Assembly: GCA_021234155.1 (NCBI GenBank)
Contig: JAJEKV010000075.1
Span: forward strand, 4,542,230 to 4,606,229
Reading direction: 5' to 3'
Source of the DNA: Isoetes taiwanensis
Lineage: Eukaryota; Streptophyta; Lycopodiopsida; Isoetales; Isoetaceae
DNA: 64,000 nt
Within the stretch, counting starts at the first letter, position 1. Every line of letters begins with the position of its first letter. This document shows, piece by piece, positions 57,401-64,000 of the stretch. Both the position numbers and the translations under genes were made by a program. The notes beneath the pieces were generated by a model that ran no database searches, was not told the DNA's origin, and saw nothing but the letters and a program-made list of their open reading frames with translations.

Positions 57401-57985
57401 GGAAGCCCTGCTGGCAATTAAAACAGAGCTTACATCTTTGTTGAAATTGTTTATTTTTTAGCAGCCTGCACATTTGTCATTTGTATGCCTATCTACCTGC
57501 TGTTGATTTTTGTTTATTTTTATCTGATATGCTTCTTGATGTTTGCCACCCTTATTTATTCTCAGCTTCCTTAAGAAGGGCCTTCTTTTTCAATCTTGCT
57601 TCTGACTTCCAGTTATAACACAGCATGAAAATGTGCATATGGTTTTAGGTTTGGAACTGTGAATAATTCAACTTGATGAATTTGTGCATAAGATAGCATG
57701 AACTAAATAAGTCAGATTTGTTAGCGTTCTTTAATACAAATAGGCTAATTTGTAATTTCCTAACAATATTTCTAGATCAACTTGATCTGCAACCTAATGA
57801 AGTTGTTCATGTTGGAGATGATCTTATCGCTGATAAGCAAGGTGCAAATGCTATTGGAATCGAGGCATGGTATGCTGTATCTTTCATGAACTTTTTCCTT
57901 CAAATACAACTAATTCTGGCATGAAACCAGGCTGTGGAAGAGCGATGTGAAATCTTTCCAAGACATTACGGCTCGAATCTTATAA
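54464..57985 (+). CDS. HAD-superfamily hydrolase, HDHD3/REG-2-like, eight recognisable exons
   Basis: Exons: 54464-54604, 54775-54857, 55222-55305, 56110-56185, 56265-56337, 57017-57090, 57776-57869, 57931-57985 (stop TAA). They join in frame to 225 residues. HAD motif I is RGLLLDIGGTLLE (nucleophile Asp; second Asp replaced by Gly as in this subfamily), motif II VAVVSNFDSRLRG, motif III SSEVGYEKPAREIFE (Lys) and motif IV VHVGDDLIADKQGANAIG (acidic pair). The cap region is between 54775 and 56185. From memory, a plant homologue (AT2G41250-like) has the same layout and a plastid transit peptide. Here the 5' exon with the start was not found. Introns are GT-AG except 56186-56263, which uses GC-AG. 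No frame break, so likely functional; substrate unknown. Confidence 0.9.
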
Positions 57986-58708
57986 TTCTTAAATTCCTCC
58001 AATGAACCTGTTATTGCCAGTGATGTAATATGTCATGGAATGTGCAATTTTATTCCAATTTGTGTCCATGTCGAACACATAATATCAACAAGTGAATAAA
58101 ACTAACGTTATTTTTTTGTGTAAGTGGAAAAGAATTCCTAGGTTTATTACCTTGATGCCAATGCCGCGGGTGGAAATATGGTCTGACAGTCCTATTCGAT
58201 TTCAGTATGCAGGCATGACTCCACATGTAAAGTATCTTATATTTCAAGTATCTTAAAGGCAATCTGTGAAGTAGGTGCAATAGGGGAGGATTCAAGTTGG
58301 TCTCCAATGTCCATGTAGACATGCATGCAAAGCTTGGAAGCTTGAAAGAGCACTCTTATTAGCTACATCTTAAATATATCACTGATTGTTGCACCTTGCA
58401 TACATTTCAACCATGTTGCGGAGCAATCACCCAAATACCAAGCTAAAATACCAGCTTTCAAACCCGAGGCCACAAATGGCCAAAATGCACTTCTCAATCT
58501 AAATACAGACCCAACCATTTCGAGATTGCTTACTTGAACATTGGGCCTGGTTTTTTGCAAAAAAAAGAGGCATTTTGCCATCACACGAAAAGAGAGAAGA
58601 AAGACATTGCCAGAACCACAGAGAAAGCAAACAACAAAAAAAAGGGGGAATGAATGTTTCCGGTGTTGTTGTTTTTCTTCACTTTTATGAGAAATAATAA
58701 TGTATCAT

Positions 58709-58739
58709 AAGAAGATAGATAGATAGATAGATAGATAGG
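58709..58739 (+). repeat. (GATA)n microsatellite
   Basis: About seven GATA units with one G interruption. Confidence 0.9.
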
Positions 58740-59702
58740 TAGATGGATAGTATTTTAACATCCACTGAGACCAACAAAGGGCCATGGGACAGAACAAACA
58801 AATAAACCATAACTTGGATTAAGGAAATCCATGTGGAATTTGGACAACAAATAAGAAAAGGTCCCCTTTTTTTTTTCGTGGAAATCAGTATTATGTGGCA
58901 ATGGGAGGAGAGCACGTGCTTATCTGCCATCCACGTGGCCAATTTTTATAGGACATGTACTAGCATTGATTATCAGGCATTTAATGATGCAGATTTTGTG
59001 GGAATCATTTCCTGAGATAGGCATGGGGGGAATTAATTCTTGCCAAGCAAATGTGCGTTACACGCCATGTTCTTATTATCCAAAATTTCACTCTAAGGAT
59101 TTCTTACATTTCAGCTCTGCCCATTCAACATCTTCCGTGGTTCATTCTTACAATCCAATGCTCAATCTCTATCTCTGGTTGCCCCCATTACTCCTAGTCC
59201 TACATGGCTTTTATAGTTCATCACTTAAAAAATAATAGAATAATGAAGGCATGCCAATGGAAGGATATATATCCATAGGCTAGTGGGTGAGAATGCTACC
59301 ATTAACGAGGGGTGGCTATGGAGTTACATTGCCGAAGCGACACTCATACAAAATGAATATGTAGAACTATAGGCTTCAAAATAAATCCTATAGATAGTAT
59401 ATTGCCAAGGAAAAAAGAAAAAAAGCGAGAAATAAATATTTGAAGAGGAGGATATTTGCAAAATTGCCCCTCAATAATACATGGATCACACCATGCAAAA
59501 ATGCATACGCGCTTTGTAAATGTACATTGACATTTTGCGTCATGCGATCCTTGCTTTTATTTTTCTCTTCTTTATTTATATTCATCCACGGACCAAGAAG
59601 ATTATATAATTCCCTGTAGAAATAGTATTTTTGTTAATTCTAACATGGCATTTTGATTATGTTATACACTAATAGTAGGGTCTTGCAATGCAAATGGACT
59701 CA

Positions 59703-59770
59703 TTCGAACGACCTTGAAGGTCAATGAAAGAGAGAGTTCGAACAATCTTGAAGGTCTATGAAAGAGGTAG
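59703..59770 (+). repeat. 34-bp imperfect tandem duplication
   Basis: Two adjacent units, TTCGAAC(G/A)A(C/T)CTTGAAGGT onward, each ending in ATGAAAGAG. Confidence 0.8.
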
Positions 59771-60597
59771 GAAAAGTTCGAGACTCATGAGAAGACTTTA
59801 AATATATTTTCCCCAGCATCCAAGTCAGAGTTTAGCAAAAACAACTGTAACCTATACTCCTTGTCCAGTCCTCACAAGTAAAAGAGCAATGAGAAAGAGC
59901 AATGGTGCCTCAACTGAATAAAAACACTTCCAACATTTCAAAAGACTTTGTCAACAAAATCCAACTATGCTATACTTTATATGTTCTTTCTACATACACA
60001 TGATTTGACATGGCATGCTAATCTAATCTTGATAATTTGCAAAATATATATCCAGTTTGCAGTTTTTACTTGCCTTCAAGTGCCATTACTCTCCCATGCT
60101 GGCTCTAAGTGTGGCATAGGCAAAGTGGCATTTTCTGGTATTGCTAACCTACGCTCAAGGTTTCACATATTCCTCCTTATAGCAACACGTCGTCAGGGAA
60201 TTTGAAGCACAAGTAGGCAGGATGCACAACCTGCAAACAAAACCGGTATCAATATGCAGAATTAACATACAGGGTCACCAATAGGTAGACAGAAAAACAA
60301 CTGCACAGAGCGGAAACAATAATACTTTTGCTACTTTTGTATTGAATTGAACAATGCTATCCAGGGTTACTGATTTCTCATTTCTAGAATCATCAATATC
60401 CTAGTTTCAATTTGAATTGCAGCGTTTCTACCTAGGATAGATCAATCTTCGCAAACACATTAATATGGTGCTTGCCTTTGGCCTGGATATGGCAGTGCGT
60501 AGCATTATATGATTTTCATGTGAATGGTTTGTATTGAAGAGGATGTTCATCATCTGCTAAAAACATTTGCATATTGACTTAATCTGATATACACTTA

Positions 60598-60760
60598 AAA
60601 TATGTCCCCCACATAAATGATGGGGGAGTCAGGCCTGGGCTGGATAGCAATCCACTTGCCATCCTTGCAAATCTGCAGGCCCTCTAGATTGTATTGATAC
60701 AATATAGTAATGGCATTCAGATCAGAACACATGGAATGGTGGATAAGCATTGAGTAAAAT
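60598..60760 (-). pseudogene. 2-oxoglutarate/Fe(II) dioxygenase C-terminal fragment
   Basis: The minus strand reads SDLNAITILYQYNLEGLQIC then KDGKWIAIQPRPDSPIIYVG and DIF. This is the jelly-roll stretch of plant DOXC-type dioxygenases (HSDPNAITIL...GLQV-KDGKWI-V-P-P-A-VVN-GD). The His-x-Asp iron ligand region is disturbed (HHSMCSDLN, with extra residues), and the expected distal His and Arg-x-Ser are not found. A remnant. Confidence 0.75.
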
Positions 60761-61110
60761 ATATTTTGGTTCATTTTGATGGAGCACAAAGCCCATTTAC
60801 CTACGCACAACAGTAAATTGGAACATCATGTCTTTTTTAATGGACTGAAAGTCCACCAAACCTAACTCATACTTTACGGGGCGTGAATCAACACATCAAA
60901 GGGCAGCATCAGCATGCACGTGAAGGCACTAATCTTCAAAGGAATAAACCAGAATATATTGGAGCTTGCTTTTGCCAATAATACAAAGATAACCCGATCC
61001 ATACTTGCAAAGACAATAAGCTTGTGTTCGAAAACGAAATTGATAATTAAAGCTTTTGAAATGGATGATTAGAGCTTTTCTACTGATGGATCCTTGTAAA
61101 GCCAGTGTAG

Positions 61111-61578
61111 CGGATCCCCATATTTAGAGCCCGGGATGTAGTATTTTCGGACTTTTTTTGTGGTGTTTCTGGCCACCCATTATCAGTCACTGTACACTTC
61201 GCAGTTTCAAGCCCAGAATTAACTGTTTTGGGGGGATATTTGGATCAATCTGGCTCTATCCGAGCTCAAATCGCTTCCTCTTTTTATCAAACTAACGTTA
61301 AAGAGGCAAGAAAATTGATTAGAAGGGCTTTTGAAGCAGTTCCAGCCGCCCACAGAACTGCAAGAACGATCTAACCAAAGATTTCAGCTCCGTTGCGCAG
61401 TTTCTCGCTTGGTTTTTTGCCAGAAATAAGACTTTTGGGCCGGAAATATCACTCTTTTTAGCTGGAAATACCACTTTTTTTGGCCGGAAATACCACCTGG
61501 CGGATAACGGATGTCCAGAAATACCACCAAAAAAGTCCGAAAATACCACATCCCGGACTCTAAATACGGACGTCCCAA
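61111..61578. mobile_element. 468-bp MITE-like element
   Basis: Terminal regions 61111-61180 and about 61512-61578 are inverted repeats (CATATTTAGAGCCCGGGATG against the complement of CATCCCGGACTCTAAATACG), flanked by TGTAG (61106-61110 and 61579-61583). The interior has repeated GGAAATACCAC motifs. No coding capacity; superfamily not assigned. Confidence 0.75.
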
Positions 61579-61927
61579 TGTAGCTTGTAGTTTTTAGAGT
61601 AGAAAATTTTATCCGGGAGTCCAGTTCTCAATGTAGTATCTCAACTGTAGCTTGTGAGAAAGCATCTTCAAATCCAAAGCATTCTCCATATCTCGGTCTG
61701 GTCCTCTTCAACGAATTCCGCACTCCACACAAAATCCGCTATAGAAGAACGAACTAAGAGAAGATACATAAATCCTTTGTCATTCATTATTGAACGTGCA
61801 TGATCTCTGTTTTTGCCAAATATACAGTTGTTTGTAGTAAGCGCCCGCGGCGGAATTGTTGGCACACCGACTTTGCCAGCCCATGCCAAAAATCGACACC
61901 ACTTATGCCGAAAAAGCCCACCGAAAA

Positions 61928-62007
61928 GCTGTACCCATGAAAAAGAAGCATACGTGAGTTTTCCAGTGCTGTACCCATGAAAAAGAAGCATACATGAGCT
62001 TTCTAGT
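61928..62007 (+). repeat. 40-bp tandem duplication
   Basis: Two units, 61928-61967 and 61968-62007, each starting GCTGTACCCATGAAAAAGAA, with four differences. Confidence 0.85.
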
Positions 62008-62037
62008 ATATTGGACGCCCATAAAGTACTACGTAAT

Positions 62038-62142
62038 CAATGGCAAGGGAGGCATTCTGCCCCGTAGGGCCTCGAGGCAGCGGCGCCAGCCTTGCCGAGA
62101 GGCCCTACGAGGGCAGAATGCCCCCCTGCCGTTTATTACAGG
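62038..62142. mobile_element. 105-bp foldback element
   Basis: Nearly the entire element is a GC-rich inverted repeat (GGCATTCTGCCC...GGGCAGAATGCC), flanked by a 7-bp direct repeat ACGTAAT (62031-62037 and 62143-62149). Its GC content stands out from the surrounding AT-rich DNA. Confidence 0.75.
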
Positions 62143-62149
62143 ACGTAAT

Positions 62150-62580
62150 AGGAGGCTAAAATTTCCACCAAATTTGACAGTGTCGATTTGTACCACATTG
62201 GAGTTAGACTTCGCGTATCCAGAACTATCAAAGAGGCTGGCACAGGAGTGCATTTGATCTGCCATTTTCTATCAGTGAGCTCAACCTCGTAGCAGAACTC
62301 TTCAATGTCATCCCTCTGCATAACTTTGTTTCTTATGACCTTGCCAAGGCTGGAGGTATGTTTCCAAAAATTCCCTCCTTGGAAATGCCATTGTTGACCC
62401 ATTTGTTATGCAGTGTCCCTATGCCCTTTAAGCTGTCATTGTCAAAGCCTGGCGCAGTCCAATAAAAGTCTTCGAAGGAGATGAACTTCCTTGGCAAGTT
62501 TTCCTTGACATACTCAAATATTTCCTTCTTCAAGAATGATAATGTCCTGAGAGCTTTAGCCCTCGTCTTGAAGAAGCAGT
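62150..62580 (-). pseudogene. Unrecognised minus-strand coding remnant
   Basis: The minus strand reads TRAKALRTLSFLKKEIFEYV, ENLPRKFISFEDFYWTAPGF and DNDSLKGIGTLHNKWVNNGI, then after a shift GKVIRNKVMQRDDIEEFCYE and VELTDRKWQIKCTPVPASLI. The composition and the length of two compatible frames look genic, and it lies on the same strand as the dioxygenase remnant. I cannot name the family. Confidence 0.4.
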
Positions 62581-64000
62581 CACCTGTGTAATCAGTTAAG
62601 ACCTTAACGTATAACTTCTAGCACCTCCTGGAATAAGATTTTTGCAGTCCTCAGAGAACACACTGCATTTCTCCATATAAGCCTTCCAAATGGTTCAAAA
62701 TATGACAAGGGACATATATATAGATCTCTTGTGTAGGTCGTGTGGCTTTCTTGCAAAAAAATACGGAGAAACATGGTTATTTTTTACTAGTATAAAACTG
62801 GTATATCCATTGCTGCTACAAAGCATTAAAGTTTTAGTAGGATAATGTTACAAGTAGATCATCTTTCATGTACACTATATTTTTCATGAATGCGGGCCTT
62901 CCTTTCAAATAATATAATTAAGCATAAATCATTTATGGTCCATAACTAGACCAATTGTATAGAGCATATATCTCTCACTAGCTCTATCCATTTTGTCCCC
63001 ATAATGATACCATGGTTTCTTACCTTTAGGCATGAGTGGGAGTCCATGTAGATTCAATTGGCGAATAGGTACCCCATAAATTCACAGTTGTTTGTGCTTA
63101 CACATTGCCCTCAAATTATGCAAGCTCGTCTAACTAATTAATTTTACCCTATAGAGAACTGTACACATAAACTATATTCTAACGTTGAGATCAAAATTGA
63201 TTAAGATGTTGCTTCTATTGATTTTTAAACTTCTAGTCATGTGGACCAATAATGGTCTGCAAGTGGAACTGCACATAACACTCTAACTTGACTTTTTATA
63301 GTCATAAAATTCTATATTTTTCTTTGAATTTTTTTGCATTGATTTCATGACATAGGACATTTTGAGAATGTGTTTTTTCAAAATCACGTCTCGAGGCATA
63401 AATCTAGAATAAACATAGAAGACATATTAATTTGATGTTATAAAGTTTAATCCAAATCTCAAGGTTATGATCAACAAATAATTTTCATTACTAAAGTAAA
63501 TCAAAAGCTATTTATATCCCAAAATTCAACTTCAGAGTTATTGATTTTAAATGGACCTATGGACCAATAATGGGCTCAGGTACAGAAATCTTTCTTGATT
63601 TCTTGTGACAATGTCTTTTGCGTTTTTAATGAGCTTGTTTTTGCATTATCATTTTGAACTTTCATACTATAAGTTTTTAGAGGACATCATAGAATAAGTT
63701 TTGCTCTATATGGGGAAATATTAATCATTATTACAAGTTACCTAAAATTGAAATCAAAAGTGAAAGTCCAAATGCCAAATTCAATGGCCAGCCAACATTT
63801 TTATGGGATGAAGAAACTTGTCAATTGCTTATATATCAAATATTAGCATAAAATGTATTTCCTTGTAAAAGTTGTTGTATTTAAACTACAACTGCCTTCT
63901 GGGAACCATAATTGGTTCTGAGGAGGCAGAAAACAGTTTTGATCCTGTCATGTTTGAATGGCCTTATCTTTCTTCACAGACTTCGGATTGACATGTGGTT
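62581..64000. other. Right-hand end of window, nothing recognised
   Basis: AT-rich sequence with short frames only. No domain, repeat boundary or RNA gene could be supported. Confidence 0.4.

Larger units (their letters stand above)
57986..60597. other. Downstream intergenic region
   Basis: No gene recognised. It contains a (GATA)n run (about 58709-58739) and an imperfect 34-bp tandem duplication at about 59703-59770 (TTCGAACGACCTTGAAGG / TTCGAACAATCTTGAAGG). Confidence 0.5.

Noticed and set aside
58050-58584. Minus-strand ORFs downstream of the HAD gene
   Set aside because: Short frames without motifs; no splice or codon evidence.
1-64000. tRNA, rRNA, CRISPR, organellar insertions
   Set aside because: I looked for the typical signatures and recognised none; a covariance-model search would be needed to exclude degenerate tRNA or SINE sequences.

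Overview
This is nuclear DNA from a land plant. It carries LTR retrotransposons primed by plant initiator tRNA-Met, a plant L1-type LINE, hAT-like elements with 8-bp target duplications, intron-containing genes whose best matches (from memory) are plant families, and PPR gene fragments. A large seed-free plant genome such as a fern fits the TE load and PPR debris, but that placement is a low-confidence inference. No organellar, bacterial, CRISPR or RNA-gene block was recognised.

Layout. (1) 1-22135 is a three-layer nest of LTR retrotransposons. A plus-strand Ty3/gypsy element, whose 5' part lies outside the window, ends with a 3' LTR at 21541-22135. It is split at its reverse transcriptase by a complete Ty1/copia element (242-5681) and at its integrase by a complete second member of the same gypsy family in the opposite orientation (6983-18087; 5-bp target duplication GGTCA). 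The gypsy family carries a long extra ORF of about 950 codons between pol and the 3' LTR. (2) 22136-25517 is short flank plus a 5'-truncated L1-type LINE ending in A27. (3) 25518-31406 and 38198-44791 are two nearly identical copies of a ~5.9-kb segment holding shuffled remnants of a GCN1/ILITYHIA-like gene. All four ends of the copies fall in A-runs, and copy 2 alone has a 668-bp hAT-type insertion. (4) Between the copies is a 6.15-kb non-autonomous hAT-like element (31791-37940). (5) 44813-53111 is gene debris: PPR fragments, a gypsy gag fragment, a truncated Sec14/CRAL-TRIO gene, an inverted-repeat element and HIR/prohibitin-type exons. (6) 54464-57985 is the one gene that reads cleanly: eight exons of a HAD-superfamily hydrolase of the HDHD3/REG-2-like type, one intron using a GC donor. 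(7) 57986-64000 is mostly non-coding, with a 2-oxoglutarate dioxygenase remnant, an unrecognised minus-strand coding remnant and two small foldback elements.

No operon-like cooperation exists here. The functional content is selfish elements plus one apparently intact metabolic or phosphatase-type gene. Where the window holds two copies of the same sequence (LTR pairs, the 5.9-kb segments), their differences cluster at CAG/CTG/CCGG triplets and are complex rather than simple transitions. I suspect basecalling errors at methylated CHG sites, so many frameshifts noted below may not be biological.
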